From positions 1-59,471 of the IMG/VR virus record IMGVR_UViG_3300002835_000205: 59,471 nucleotides of DNA. One strand, given 5' to 3'. The DNA comes from a virus. The notes beneath the pieces are model-generated. The model saw only the letters and a list, made by a program, of their open reading frames with translations. It was not told the origin of the DNA and did no database searches. A program made the position numbers and the translations under genes. Of this stretch, positions 36,399 to 45,237 are shown piece after piece (position 1 is the first letter of the stretch; the number at the start of each line of letters is the position of its first letter).

Positions 36399-37057
36399 TA
36401 TTTCATCACTCACATCTTAGAACTGAGGGATATGAAATAGCTAAAGAATTTTACCAATCTTGGAAGGATTGCAAATTCAAAATGAATTTAGTCATACTAG
36501 ATAATGAATCTACCTGTGATTTTGATTTCGTAGATAAAACAGAATGTGATTACATAAGAATAGATAGCCAAGAAGCTAATGGAGGTATCACAGGAGCTTG
36601 GAATACTATATGTAAGTATGCTATAGATAAAGGTGCTGAAATCATAATGGGATTTAATGATGATATATTACTTAACGACTCATTAGAGGTATTAGCTTTA
36701 AATACTATAGATGATAACAAAATATATGTACCAATAACAGATGGTATGCATGATGCATGGATTGAGCAGAAATCAGATGGTATTAAAGAAGGGTTTAGAC
36801 TTACTGTAAAATCTATAAATGGTTTTTTCATGTCTTTCACATCAGGATTTTGGAAACATAAATCTGTTGATAATAAATTATTTATAAATCACATATTTGA
36901 TAATGGGGATTACATTGATGATTGGGCAGGTCAAGAGTTAATGTTATGGCTTTGGAATTCAAAATATAATACAGATGCAGATATCATAGGAGATTGTTGG
37001 ATTCATCATAAAAAGTTGCGAAGTTGGAAAAAAGCAAGAAAACACTATGAACGTTAA
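36356..37057 (+). CDS. GT2-like glycosyltransferase
   Basis: Up to 233 residues; an ATG at 36365 is equally likely. LVILDNESTCDFDF, ANGGITGAWNTICKYAIDKGAEIIMGFNDDILLND give a GT-A fold with a D-D-x metal motif. SINGFFMSFTSGFW and DWAGQELMLWLWNS follow, then a basic C-terminus. It overlaps both neighbours by 11-43 bases. Confidence 0.75.
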   Translation: MVRMGRQTNTFICVVFHHSHLRTEGYEIAKEFYQSWKDCKFKMNLVILDNESTCDFDFVDKTECDYIRIDSQEANGGITGAWNTICKYAIDKGAEIIMGFNDDILLNDSLEVLALNTIDDNKIYVPITDGMHDAWIEQKSDGIKEGFRLTVKSINGFFMSFTSGFWKHKSVDNKLFINHIFDNGDYIDDWAGQELMLWLWNSKYNTDADIIGDCWIHHKKLRSWKKARKHYER

Positions 37058-37709
37058 TCTTAAATTTACAATAAGTTCACATAAGAATTTTTATGATAAG
37101 ACTTTAAATGTACTAGTACCAAGTCTACTAGATTCAGGTATTCCAAATAATGATATATATTTTTTTGTAGGAGGGTATGATGTATATGAAAGTATACCTA
37201 ATGAATATAATATAAACCTATATAAAGCATCACATAATTCTATAGATTTTACAGGTTTAATTTCAGTAATAGATTTGACTATTAAAGCAGACTATTGGTT
37301 TTTATGCCATGATACTTGTAGAGTAGGTAGTAAATTCTATGATAGTATAAAAAATAATAACTTCAATACAGATACTATTAGATTAACTTCTGAAAATAGA
37401 AGTATGAATATAGGAGCATATAAACAAAGTTACATATATAGTATTAAAGAGAAAATACTTTCTTATAGAGGCAGCTCAAGTGCTGAATATAACATACAGA
37501 AATTAAAAAAAAGATTGATAGATGAGGAGGATTCATTACTCAAATCAGATAGCATAGGAAATTTTAATAAGAGTCAAAGAAAGGTAATAGATTCTAACAA
37601 CATATACGATAGCAATGTAAGAAGAATCACAGAATATTTTCCCGATATAGATTTTTACAAGATGAAATCAAATTGGAAACCCAAAGAAGAGTACGAACTA
37701 AATATATAA
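37047..37709 (+). CDS. Putative GT-A-like protein of the glycosyltransferase cluster
   Basis: 220 residues with LKFTISSHKNFYDKTLNVLVPSLLDSGI, then a DYWFLCHDTCRVGSKF segment where GT-A enzymes carry their acidic metal motif (here H-D-T). The family is not clear to me; the glycosyltransferase call rests on the fold-like pattern and neighbours. Confidence 0.5.
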   Translation: MNVNLKFTISSHKNFYDKTLNVLVPSLLDSGIPNNDIYFFVGGYDVYESIPNEYNINLYKASHNSIDFTGLISVIDLTIKADYWFLCHDTCRVGSKFYDSIKNNNFNTDTIRLTSENRSMNIGAYKQSYIYSIKEKILSYRGSSSAEYNIQKLKKRLIDEEDSLLKSDSIGNFNKSQRKVIDSNNIYDSNVRRITEYFPDIDFYKMKSNWKPKEEYELNI

Positions 37710-37711
37710 TA

Positions 37712-38341
37712 ATGAACGAAATTAACAAAAGTATTTACAACAATTTAGAATTACTTCCTGAAGATTTACAGGGTTGGAATGGAAATAGTAAGGTATTTAA
37801 ACAACTTATAGACGCTGTTAATCCAAAAGTAATTATAGAAGTTGGAACTTGGAAAGGACTGTCTGCAATTACAATGGCAGAGCATATAAAACATACCAAT
37901 AAATGCACAAAGATATATTGTGTTGATACTTGGTTAGGTGCTATAGAATTTTGGAGTTCTCACAAAAGCACTCCTGAAAGAGATTTGTTACTAAAGAATG
38001 GATATCCTAATATATATTATCAATTTTTAAGTAATGTAGTTCATAGAAAAGTAGAGGATATCATAATACCATTTCCAAATACATCCTACATAGGATATTT
38101 ATATTTTAAATCACAAAATATAAAAGCAGATATGATATACATAGATGCATCTCATGATGAATTTGATGTGTACAATGATATTAAACATTATATGGAAATA
38201 TTAAATACTAATGGAGTAATCTTCGGGGATGATTATAAAAGTTGGGAAGGCGTAAAAAAAGCTGTAGATAGGTATTCTTATGAAAATGATTTAGATGTTC
38301 AATTAGCAGAAAATAATTTTTGGGTTATAAATAAAAAGTAG
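37712..38341 (+). CDS. SAM-dependent methyltransferase (class I, Methyltransf_24-like)
   Basis: A protein of about 209 residues from the ATG at 37712. VIIEVGTWKGLSAITMA is the SAM-binding glycine loop, IYCVDTWLG the acidic motif II, and MIYIDASHDEFDVYNDIKHYMEIL..GVIFGDDY the late motifs with the 'D-A-x-H' of sugar and small-molecule O-methyltransferases. In a glycosyltransferase cluster it probably methylates a transferred sugar; this is inference. Confidence 0.8.
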   Translation: MNEINKSIYNNLELLPEDLQGWNGNSKVFKQLIDAVNPKVIIEVGTWKGLSAITMAEHIKHTNKCTKIYCVDTWLGAIEFWSSHKSTPERDLLLKNGYPNIYYQFLSNVVHRKVEDIIIPFPNTSYIGYLYFKSQNIKADMIYIDASHDEFDVYNDIKHYMEILNTNGVIFGDDYKSWEGVKKAVDRYSYENDLDVQLAENNFWVINKK

Positions 38342-38342
38342 T

Positions 38343-39383
38343 ATGATGAAGTTGAAGACAAAAGAAAAGCCTAAGATAGCTATAGGAACTTTAATACAAT
38401 GGTATGAAGTTGAAATAGTTTCTGAATACTTAAAAAGTTTGGTAGAAGCTATAAAGTATTATTCAAAGTATAGAGGTACATATAATAAAGATTATGGTGT
38501 AGAAACTATATACTTAGATTTTGAGATACATTCAGGAACAATGCTAGAGAAACCTATAAATGATGTAAGAATATCTGATATAGTTACTCAAATTAAAAAC
38601 ACCATATCATCAGAAATATCTCAAAATATTCCTGATATAAATGTTTATATAAATGTTGTAGATAGAGTAAGAACTGTAGCAGATTACAGGAGAGATTTTA
38701 ATACAGTGTTTTCTACAATAACTGATATATTAGTTTGGGGGGAGACTGATATGATATTTCCTAAAGAATACTTAATAGCTATAGATGGATTACATACATC
38801 GGAACAAACTGAATCAAAATATGTTGCCACATTTGGAATAACTAAAATGTGGGATGATTCATGGAAACCATTAGAACATCGTAAAGTAGCAGATAAACCA
38901 TTCATAGAGGGAGACACTGAGAATTGGTGGTCTGTCAGACATACCATAACATTAGATGAGTTGAATAATATTAACGATGAGGAAAGTAAATTTGAAATAC
39001 TTAATATTAGTCCTTTGAAATTTAATGGATGTGGATTAGTTATATCATCTGAATTAGTAAAATCAGGTGTCAACATACCAAACAGTATATTCTTTGTTCA
39101 TGAGGATACTGCTTTTATGTTAATGTGCCAAAGGATATTCCCAAATTTAAAACAATATCATATAGCAAATATACTTATGGGACATAATAGAAAGCATCCT
39201 AAGAAAAGGTCTTATATTCAAGGGGAGGAAGGAATAGATAAAACAAATTTAGGAGCTTTAAGAAAAAGTCATGAATGGTATCCTCTAGCAAATCAGTATT
39301 GTGAAATGAACTGTCATAATTTGTTTAACGAGAATTATATAGCATATACTTGGGACGATGTGTTTGCTAAAATTCAACATTAA
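38343..39383 (+). CDS. GT-A-like glycosyltransferase of phage type
   Basis: 346 residues. PKIAIGTLIQWYEVEIVSEYL opens the fold, and TDILVWGETDMIFPKE provides an E-x-D metal motif. FFVHEDTAFMLMCQ and NILMGHNRKHPKKRSY follow and look like an acceptor loop and basic region. Related proteins stand in glycosyltransferase clusters of other large phages. Substrate unknown. Confidence 0.6.
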   Translation: MMKLKTKEKPKIAIGTLIQWYEVEIVSEYLKSLVEAIKYYSKYRGTYNKDYGVETIYLDFEIHSGTMLEKPINDVRISDIVTQIKNTISSEISQNIPDINVYINVVDRVRTVADYRRDFNTVFSTITDILVWGETDMIFPKEYLIAIDGLHTSEQTESKYVATFGITKMWDDSWKPLEHRKVADKPFIEGDTENWWSVRHTITLDELNNINDEESKFEILNISPLKFNGCGLVISSELVKSGVNIPNSIFFVHEDTAFMLMCQRIFPNLKQYHIANILMGHNRKHPKKRSYIQGEEGIDKTNLGALRKSHEWYPLANQYCEMNCHNLFNENYIAYTWDDVFAKIQH

Positions 39384-39410
39384 TTTTACGAATGTTTAAA
39401 ATATTTTATG

Positions 39411-39418
39411 TATCTTTG
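39411..39418 (+). promoter_or_regulatory. Bacteroidota-type -7 box TATCTTTG
   Basis: TATCTTTG followed by CA is the textbook Bacteroidota -7 element. It lies in the one real gap (46 bases) within the second half of the glycosyltransferase cluster, before the gene at 39430. Confidence 0.6.
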
Positions 39419-39429
39419 CAGAATAATAA

Positions 39430-40416
39430 ATGATACAATTTATGAAAATAGCTTGGTTTTCGGAATGGAGTCAAAATGTCGATAAGTTATCTAGGGATTT
39501 TAATAATATGCGTACTGAGTATGCTTGGTATGTAGCTCAAGGTGCTTCTCACTATAATATATTTGAATTACTAAAATTAGAATCCAATTCTATAGATGTA
39601 GGTATTATTATCATACCTAAAAACATAGACAAGTATTATAATATTTCTGTCGGAGATGATACTTCAAATTGGGACATAGTAAAAGACCTGAAAAGAGTTT
39701 GTAAGAAGTATGCATTTATGCAGGAGGGTGCATCTTGGATATTTCAAGATTATAAACCTTCCCAAACTTTTTGGTTTTATAATATAATGGTTAATGCTGA
39801 TTTTTTCTTGTGTCATAATGAACGAGATAAATCATACTATAAAGGATTACTTAATAAAAATGGATTTATAAATCCTACTCTAATGATAGAAGATTCTATT
39901 AAAGATTTACCTAAAGTTGATAGGTCTAATGTTATTATAGGGGGTAATTTAGTAAGGTATTATGGAGGATTTAATTCTTTGATTGTTGGGTTGGAAATAG
40001 AAGATGAGGTCTATGCACCATCTATGGGTAGAATGCATCAGGAGGAGCTTATGGTAAGTGTCATAAACAATCTACCTTATAAGACTTGGAGAGATTGGAT
40101 TTATAAGCTTAATGAATTTAGGTATGCTGTACATTTAAATCCAAATTCAATAGCAGGTACATTCAGTTTGAATTGTGCATATCTAGGCATACCTTGTATA
40201 GGCAATATCAACTCAGATACTCAGAGAATATGCTATCCTAAAACTTCATTTGAACCTGATGATTTAGAATCTTGCAAAAAAGTTGCGAAGATGCTAAAAA
40301 CAGATACAAAATTCTATGATGAAGTAGCTGAAGAATCAACATATAATTACATAAAATATTTTTCAGAGGAAAGATATAAACTTAATTGGAGAGATATACT
40401 AAAATCAATATCATGA
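39430..40416 (+). CDS. GT-B-like glycosyltransferase
   Basis: Up to 328 residues; the ATG at 39442 (MKIAWFSEWSQN) is an equally good start. A Rossmann opening is followed by NADFFLCHNERDKSYY and a C-terminal donor-site-like stretch, FRYAVHLNPNSIAGTFSLNCAYLGIPCIGNINSDTQ, where GT4 enzymes have their E-x7-E motif (here without the first Glu). The enzyme may be divergent. It overlaps the next gene by ATGA. Confidence 0.65.
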   Translation: MIQFMKIAWFSEWSQNVDKLSRDFNNMRTEYAWYVAQGASHYNIFELLKLESNSIDVGIIIIPKNIDKYYNISVGDDTSNWDIVKDLKRVCKKYAFMQEGASWIFQDYKPSQTFWFYNIMVNADFFLCHNERDKSYYKGLLNKNGFINPTLMIEDSIKDLPKVDRSNVIIGGNLVRYYGGFNSLIVGLEIEDEVYAPSMGRMHQEELMVSVINNLPYKTWRDWIYKLNEFRYAVHLNPNSIAGTFSLNCAYLGIPCIGNINSDTQRICYPKTSFEPDDLESCKKVAKMLKTDTKFYDEVAEESTYNYIKYFSEERYKLNWRDILKSIS

Positions 40417-41597
40417 AAATATCACTAATACAACCAAGTAGAAATAATTTAAAGTATTTGAAATGGTCATATGCTTCTATTAGAAAAAATCAAGGGAATC
40501 ACACCGTTCAGATTTGTGTGGCAGATGATTTTTCTAATGATGGTACATGGGAATGGTGCGTACAGAAGATGGAGGAAGATAGTAATTTCAGTGCCATTAG
40601 AAATGAAGGCCCTGATAGATTAGGTCATACTATCTTATATGACAGACTTGTAACTAAGGTAGCAAAGCATGACTATTGCATGATATACCACTCAGATATG
40701 TATTTAGCTCCAAAGGCTCTTGATGCCATTGAAAAGAATATTAAACAAGGTGTAATAGTATCATTAACGAGAGTAGAACCTTCAGGACTTCACCCTGAAG
40801 GGCCAGAAAAGATATTGGAAGATTTCGGCAAAGAACCTGATGAGTTTAAAGAAGCTAAGTTCTTAGATTGGATTGATAACTATTTTAGAAATAACACCAA
40901 CGTACCCGATACCGATGGTATCTTTGCTCCATGGGCATTCTATAAAAAAGACTTTACTAAGATTGGAGGTCACGATATATTATATGCACCACAATCAAAA
41001 GAAGATTCCGATATATTTAATAGATTTATGTTAAATGGAGTAAAATTTATTCAAACTTGGGAAGGATTCGTATATCATCTTACATGTAGAGGTTCTAGGT
41101 ACAACACCACAATTACCGATGTTGGAGTTGATTCAAATGAGTGGTTATTACAGAATTTTAAGAGTGGTAGAAACTTTGTTAGAAAATGGGGTCATTATGT
41201 TATGCATACTCCATTAATGAAACCTATTATACCTCCTAAGTATAATATTGTAGTTAAGTTATTGAACTGTAGAAGATACGAGGCACTAGCTAATATAGAA
41301 CCTTGGTGTGACGTGGTATATACTGATTTTATGGATTATGAAAAATATATTGAGGAAGAGCAGAATAATACTTTATATGATATGAGAGAGAGAGTCATGA
41401 GTTTAGATAAATTTGAAAAAGAGAATATAGTAGTAACTATAGACTTTGATAAATTTACGGATGCAGAAAGATATGCTTTGAATGAACTTTCAACTATACT
41501 TAAAAACAGTAATGTTTTAGGACAGTTTAACTTAGGTTCTATGAAAGTTGAAATATATGATTTATCAACTTATGAGCATACCTTAATCAAGGTATAA
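40413..41597 (+). CDS. GT2-family glycosyltransferase with C-terminal extension
   Basis: A protein of about 394 residues from the ATG at 40413. KISLIQPSRNNLKYLKWSYASI and VADDFSNDGTWEW are the GT2 nucleotide-binding strands (V-x-D-D-x-S-x-D-G-T), MIYHSDMYLAP gives the metal motif and QSKEDSDIFNRFMLNG the acceptor ED-like loop. Residues after about 300 form an extra alpha/beta domain. It ends the cluster. Confidence 0.85.
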   Translation: MKISLIQPSRNNLKYLKWSYASIRKNQGNHTVQICVADDFSNDGTWEWCVQKMEEDSNFSAIRNEGPDRLGHTILYDRLVTKVAKHDYCMIYHSDMYLAPKALDAIEKNIKQGVIVSLTRVEPSGLHPEGPEKILEDFGKEPDEFKEAKFLDWIDNYFRNNTNVPDTDGIFAPWAFYKKDFTKIGGHDILYAPQSKEDSDIFNRFMLNGVKFIQTWEGFVYHLTCRGSRYNTTITDVGVDSNEWLLQNFKSGRNFVRKWGHYVMHTPLMKPIIPPKYNIVVKLLNCRRYEALANIEPWCDVVYTDFMDYEKYIEEEQNNTLYDMRERVMSLDKFEKENIVVTIDFDKFTDAERYALNELSTILKNSNVLGQFNLGSMKVEIYDLSTYEHTLIKV

Positions 41598-41609
41598 TAA
41601 TTTTTATTG

Positions 41610-41619
41610 TATATTTATA
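41610..41619 (+). promoter_or_regulatory. Candidate late promoter box TATATTTATA
   Basis: TATATTTATATAAAATA, 13 bases before the ATG at 41633, in the 35-base gap that ends the glycosyltransferase cluster. Nearly identical to the box before the tail tube (TATATTTATATAAAACA). Confidence 0.5.
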
Positions 41620-41632
41620 TAAAATAGAATAT

Positions 41633-42004
41633 ATGTCACAGTACTTTAATATTAATATGCTAGATGATTATCTTGAGTTGGGTTTAAAATTCAAGGTATA
41701 TGTTAACGGTGAATATTTAATTGTAAATGAACCTTGGGATTTACTCAATGATTTTAAAGCAGTAGGTTATGATTTCGATGGAGCTCCTGTAGAATTTGAA
41801 TACATGGATGTAGACCATGTTATGATTGGAAGTAGTGTATTCACTAAGGATGAATTAAATAATATAAAGAGCGGAGAAGATAAAGGAGGAGATACCGAGG
41901 CAGGTGCAGGTGGAGGAGTAGAGACAGGTTCAGAACCACCTCCTGAACAACCTGAAGCAGATGCTGCTCAAGGAGATGAGGAACAACAACCTGAAGAAGG
42001 ATAA
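41633..42004 (+). CDS. Small protein with acidic, Gly/Pro/Gln-rich disordered tail
   Basis: 123 residues. An ordered part of about 78 residues (YFNINMLDDYLELGLKFKVYVNGEYLIVNEPWDLL...) is followed by a low-complexity tail with many Glu, Gly, Pro and Gln and almost no basic residues. Such acidic tails occur in scaffold-core and internal head proteins of T4-like phages (T4 gp67), but no homology is claimed. Function unknown. Confidence 0.6.
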   Translation: MSQYFNINMLDDYLELGLKFKVYVNGEYLIVNEPWDLLNDFKAVGYDFDGAPVEFEYMDVDHVMIGSSVFTKDELNNIKSGEDKGGDTEAGAGGGVETGSEPPPEQPEADAAQGDEEQQPEEG

Positions 42005-42057
42005 GATGCACCTGAAAAATAAACTTATGTTTGATAGGTTTTTTAATATAGAATGAT

Positions 42058-43545
42058 ATGCTTGAAGAGGATTTAAGAAAATGGTTAAATCAAAAGTGGG
42101 TTAGAATAAATACTGCGGGTACTATAGAAGGTGCTTGTGGTACTTCCAAAAGAAAGGATAATCCAAATAGATGTTTACCATTAGCTAAAGCTAAAAGTTT
42201 GACAAAGGCACAAAGAAAATCTACTGCTATAAAGAAAAGAAAGGCAGGTAGTACGGGGAAACAGTTTGTTAAAAATACTAAGTCAGCTAAAGTTACTAAT
42301 GAATCTGTAGATAAACTTTTACAAGAATATATAGGTAATGAATTGCAAGTATTAAAATCATTTGAATTTAAAAATGAATTACCCTCGGATATATTTGTAG
42401 ATGGAAAACTTATTCCTGAGATAAGGGATAATTTGATGAATATAGCACAACAGTTTATAGATTCATTTGATATGACTGTAGTTATAGAAGATATTATACT
42501 AACGGGTTCTATAGCCAACTATAATTGGTCTAAGTATTCAGATATCGATTTACATTTAATAGTTGATTTTGATAGCACTAAAAAGGATAAGGAACTTTTA
42601 GAAAGATATTTTTATCTGAAGAAATCATTATGGAACAATACATATCCTATAAAAGTTAAAGGTTTTGACGTAGAATTGTATGTAGAGGATTCAAATGAAA
42701 AATCAAAAGCATCGGGACAATATTCTGTTAAAAATGATAAATGGATTGTAGAACCGAATAAATTAAGTATAGAAATAGATTATAATAAAATATACAATAA
42801 ATCTTTGCAATTTAGCAAGGTCATAAATGATTTAGTAAATACTAACAGTAATGCAAAAATACGTATAGAGAAAATAGATAGGCTAAAAAATAAATTAAAG
42901 AACTATAGAAAATCAGGCTTAGATAAAGATGGGGAATATTCCTATGAAAATTTGGTATATAAATTTTTGCGAAGAAGCGGATACCTAGATAAATTAATAG
43001 ACTTAAAAAAAGATTTAATAACTAAGAATTATTCAATGAATGAATCTAAAGCCAAACCTAAAAGAGATAGATGTTATTATAGAGCTGTTAAATCGTATGG
43101 AAATAAGACATCTGCATACAGGTCATTAGCTATGGCAGCTTGTAGAAAAGGTAAAATTTGGAAAAAGAAAAAAGTAAACGAATGCGGATGCTCAGATAAT
43201 AGAGAGGATACTATAAAAGATTTTGTAGATTTTTGTGCAGACACAATGTCTATAAATTCTCCTAATATAAAACTACATACTGAACCGAGAGATAATGTAG
43301 AGACAACTTCATTTGGAGGATACATACCTCATAGTGAAACTATAGAAGTTGTCACGCATAATAGAAACATGGCTGATATACTAAGAACTATAGCACATGA
43401 ATTAGTTCACCATAAACAGAATGTATCAGGAATGCTTCATAGTAAGTCAGGAAACGATGGGTCTAATCATGAAAATCAAGCTAATGCCATAGCAGGTGTA
43501 CTAATGAGAGTTTATGGAAAAAATAATCCACACATATATGAATAA
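42058..43545 (+). CDS. Multidomain protein: basic leader domain, nucleotidyltransferase, basic Cys domain, zinc metallopeptidase
   Basis: 495 residues with four separable units. (1) 1-78: WVRINTAGTIEGACGTSKRKDNPNRCLP..., a Lys/Cys-rich domain found as a separate small protein in other phages. (2) About 95-320: a polymerase-beta-type nucleotidyltransferase with TGSIANYNWSKYSDIDLHL (G150-S151, D162, D164). (3) About 331-370: KPKRDRCYYRAVKSYG..., a basic Cys domain. (4) 375-495: a metallopeptidase with HELVH (447-451) and a likely third ligand in HENQAN. Boundaries carry LLQE, SMNE and KVNE, which resemble prohead-protease sites, so it may be a polyprotein packed in the head. Processing is inference. 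Confidence 0.7.
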   Translation: MLEEDLRKWLNQKWVRINTAGTIEGACGTSKRKDNPNRCLPLAKAKSLTKAQRKSTAIKKRKAGSTGKQFVKNTKSAKVTNESVDKLLQEYIGNELQVLKSFEFKNELPSDIFVDGKLIPEIRDNLMNIAQQFIDSFDMTVVIEDIILTGSIANYNWSKYSDIDLHLIVDFDSTKKDKELLERYFYLKKSLWNNTYPIKVKGFDVELYVEDSNEKSKASGQYSVKNDKWIVEPNKLSIEIDYNKIYNKSLQFSKVINDLVNTNSNAKIRIEKIDRLKNKLKNYRKSGLDKDGEYSYENLVYKFLRRSGYLDKLIDLKKDLITKNYSMNESKAKPKRDRCYYRAVKSYGNKTSAYRSLAMAACRKGKIWKKKKVNECGCSDNREDTIKDFVDFCADTMSINSPNIKLHTEPRDNVETTSFGGYIPHSETIEVVTHNRNMADILRTIAHELVHHKQNVSGMLHSKSGNDGSNHENQANAIAGVLMRVYGKNNPHIYE

Positions 43546-43777
43546 TAAACCTATGAGATTTAACATATTAAGCGAAGCTGTTAAAAATGATGATGGTCAA
43601 ACATCTATGAGAAGAGTTGTTACATTCTCAACTATGATGCTAATGTACGGAATAGTCATTATCGATATATTTACAGATTATAAGGTATCTGAATTTATAT
43701 TCGATGGATTATTAATTTTACTTTTGGGAGGACTAGGTTCGATTGCTTCCGAAAAATTCTTTAACAAAAAAAAATAA
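43538..43777 (+). CDS. Small membrane protein, holin-like
   Basis: 79 residues from the ATG at 43538 (overlapping the previous stop); an ATG at 43553 is possible. The N-terminus MRFNILSEAVKNDDG is followed by two hydrophobic helices (VVTFSTMMLMYGIVIIDIF and FIFDGLLILLLGGLGSI) and a Lys-rich end FFNKKK. Two helices with a positive tail fit small phage holins, but the lysins are 5 kb downstream, so this is tentative. Confidence 0.55.
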   Translation: MNNKPMRFNILSEAVKNDDGQTSMRRVVTFSTMMLMYGIVIIDIFTDYKVSEFIFDGLLILLLGGLGSIASEKFFNKKK

Positions 43778-43785
43778 TATAACAT

Positions 43786-44091
43786 ATGAATTCTGAAAAT
43801 TTAAAAAATTTAGAAAAGTTAGTTAGAGCTTCTTTAATTGCAAGTAACTACATTGAGAAGAATATAAATGAGGGAGTGCAATTTAAAAAATTAGAATATT
43901 TACCTACAATTATAGATTGGATGGAATCTAATTCAGGTTTTGATGGAGATGCTATATTGCAATCCATGGAAAAACATTACAATGAACTATTAGAAAATTC
44001 AAAAAGTGAAAGTTCCCTAGTAAAGAATATCTTAGTATCTGAAGCAAAATACAGAATATTGAATGAGATGGGTATAACAGTAAACATATAA
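43786..44091 (+). CDS. Unknown small helical protein
   Basis: 101 residues, mostly helical and charged (NLEKLVRASLIASNYIEKNINEG at the start, SLVKNILVSEAKYRILNEMG at the end). No motif recognised. It is part of a run of short genes spaced by 0-10 bases. Confidence 0.55.
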   Translation: MNSENLKNLEKLVRASLIASNYIEKNINEGVQFKKLEYLPTIIDWMESNSGFDGDAILQSMEKHYNELLENSKSESSLVKNILVSEAKYRILNEMGITVNI

Positions 44092-44093
44092 AT

Positions 44094-44327
44094 ATGGACA
44101 AGACTAATGTTTTGAGACACATAGTTTCAGATGATATGTACAATATTCTATGTAAAGATTCTAAAGATATTGAATGGCCGATAACATTTAACCATTCCGA
44201 TAAAATATTATTTTTAGATAACATAATAAGAATATTAGAAATGTTGGAAGAATACGGAAAGTGCAATGACATCTATGATTTAAAATTATCTATACAAAAA
44301 CAATATGAGTCAAGTAACAATTATTAA
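44094..44327 (+). CDS. Unknown small protein
   Basis: 77 residues, starting MDKTNVLRHIVSDDMYNILCKD. Charged and helical, no motif recognised. Overlaps the next gene by 23 bases. Confidence 0.5.
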   Translation: MDKTNVLRHIVSDDMYNILCKDSKDIEWPITFNHSDKILFLDNIIRILEMLEEYGKCNDIYDLKLSIQKQYESSNNY

Positions 44328-44496
44328 GAAATTAAAATATATTAAAGTATCTGCACAAGCAAAACCATATTGTATATTATATGGTGTTGATTTTGATAGT
44401 GGTAGTCACTTGTATGCTAATATTTACAATCATATTTATTATATACCTCTAAAAATATACGAAACTATATATAATACATTTGTATGGATGAAATAG
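44305..44496 (+). CDS. Unknown small protein, Tyr-rich
   Basis: 63 residues with a short strand-rich sequence (PYCILYGVDFDSGSHLYANIYNHIYYIPLKIYETIYN). It overlaps both neighbours, consistent with a real gene in this packed run, but nothing else supports it. Confidence 0.45.
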   Translation: MSQVTIIKKLKYIKVSAQAKPYCILYGVDFDSGSHLYANIYNHIYYIPLKIYETIYNTFVWMK

Positions 44497-44732
44497 CTAA
44501 AGGATGCATAGAATTATATTATGATAAAACCCAATCTTATGAATATTTTGCTAACTGTATTATGAGCAACTTCAGTATACCTGAAACTCAAATAGAGCAA
44601 ATTTACATACTTATGAGGATAGGAGGTAAGACAAGAATGTATAGTAATAAGAGTGAGGATGACTTAAAATACATTTCTAAAATATTAAGTAAATGTAGTA
44701 TTGAAAATAAGATTATAATATATGAAACCTAA
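44484..44732 (+). CDS. Unknown small protein
   Basis: 82 residues, alternating helices with a central IGGKTRMYSNKSEDDL. No recognised motif. Overlaps the previous gene by 13 and the next by 11 bases. Confidence 0.5.
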   Translation: MDEIAKGCIELYYDKTQSYEYFANCIMSNFSIPETQIEQIYILMRIGGKTRMYSNKSEDDLKYISKILSKCSIENKIIIYET

Positions 44733-45237
44733 AATTGGACATAGGATAGACATACCCGAAAAAATGATTAGGTATGCCATGGCTAATACAAAATCAAATA
44801 AAGCAGCAGCTGCTTTTTTGAATGTTGCTTATAATACATATAAAAAGTATTCTTCATATTATTTAGATAGTACTAGTGGGAAAAGTCTGTTTGAAATTCA
44901 CATGAATAGAGAGGGTGTTGGTATTTCTAAAGGTTCTATGAGACCTACTGCCTATAAAAGATTAAAAGAAGTAATTGCAGGATACTGTCCTGATTATCCA
45001 TATAAGAAATTAAAAGATAGATTAGTCAGAGAATCTTTATTAGAGGAAAAGTGCGAAAGATGTGGATTTTGTGAGAGAAGAGTTTTAGATTATAGTATTC
45101 CACTACTAATGGATTGGAAAGATGGAGATAAAACAAATCATAAATTAGATAATTTACAACTACTGTGTTACAATTGTTATTATTTAACAGTGGATAATGT
45201 TGTTGGTAAACGAGTCATAATACCTGATAATATATGA
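44722..45237 (+). CDS. Zinc-binding, HNH-fold-like conserved phage protein (degenerate HNH)
   Basis: 171 residues. The N-terminal 60 (MIRYAMANTKSNKAAAAFLNVAYNTYKKY) look like a helix-turn-helix for DNA. The C-terminal domain has CERCGFCERRVLDYSIPLLMDWKDGDKTNHKLDNLQLLCYNCYYL: two Cys pairs as in zinc HNH nucleases, but the first catalytic His is Asp (MDWKDGD) and the final His is Tyr. The same 'ERRV.DY..PLLLDf.DGD..NH.LdNLrlLCyNCyfL' pattern is conserved across many T4-like phages, so loss of catalysis is likely ancestral and the protein may be a DNA-binding regulator. Confidence 0.75.
   Translation: MKPKIGHRIDIPEKMIRYAMANTKSNKAAAAFLNVAYNTYKKYSSYYLDSTSGKSLFEIHMNREGVGISKGSMRPTAYKRLKEVIAGYCPDYPYKKLKDRLVRESLLEEKCERCGFCERRVLDYSIPLLMDWKDGDKTNHKLDNLQLLCYNCYYLTVDNVVGKRVIIPDNI

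Noticed and set aside
44475-44482. TACATTTG as a Bacteroidota-type promoter box
   Set aside because: It lies inside a coding region and only one base before the ATG at 44484, leaving no room for a transcript start upstream of the codon.
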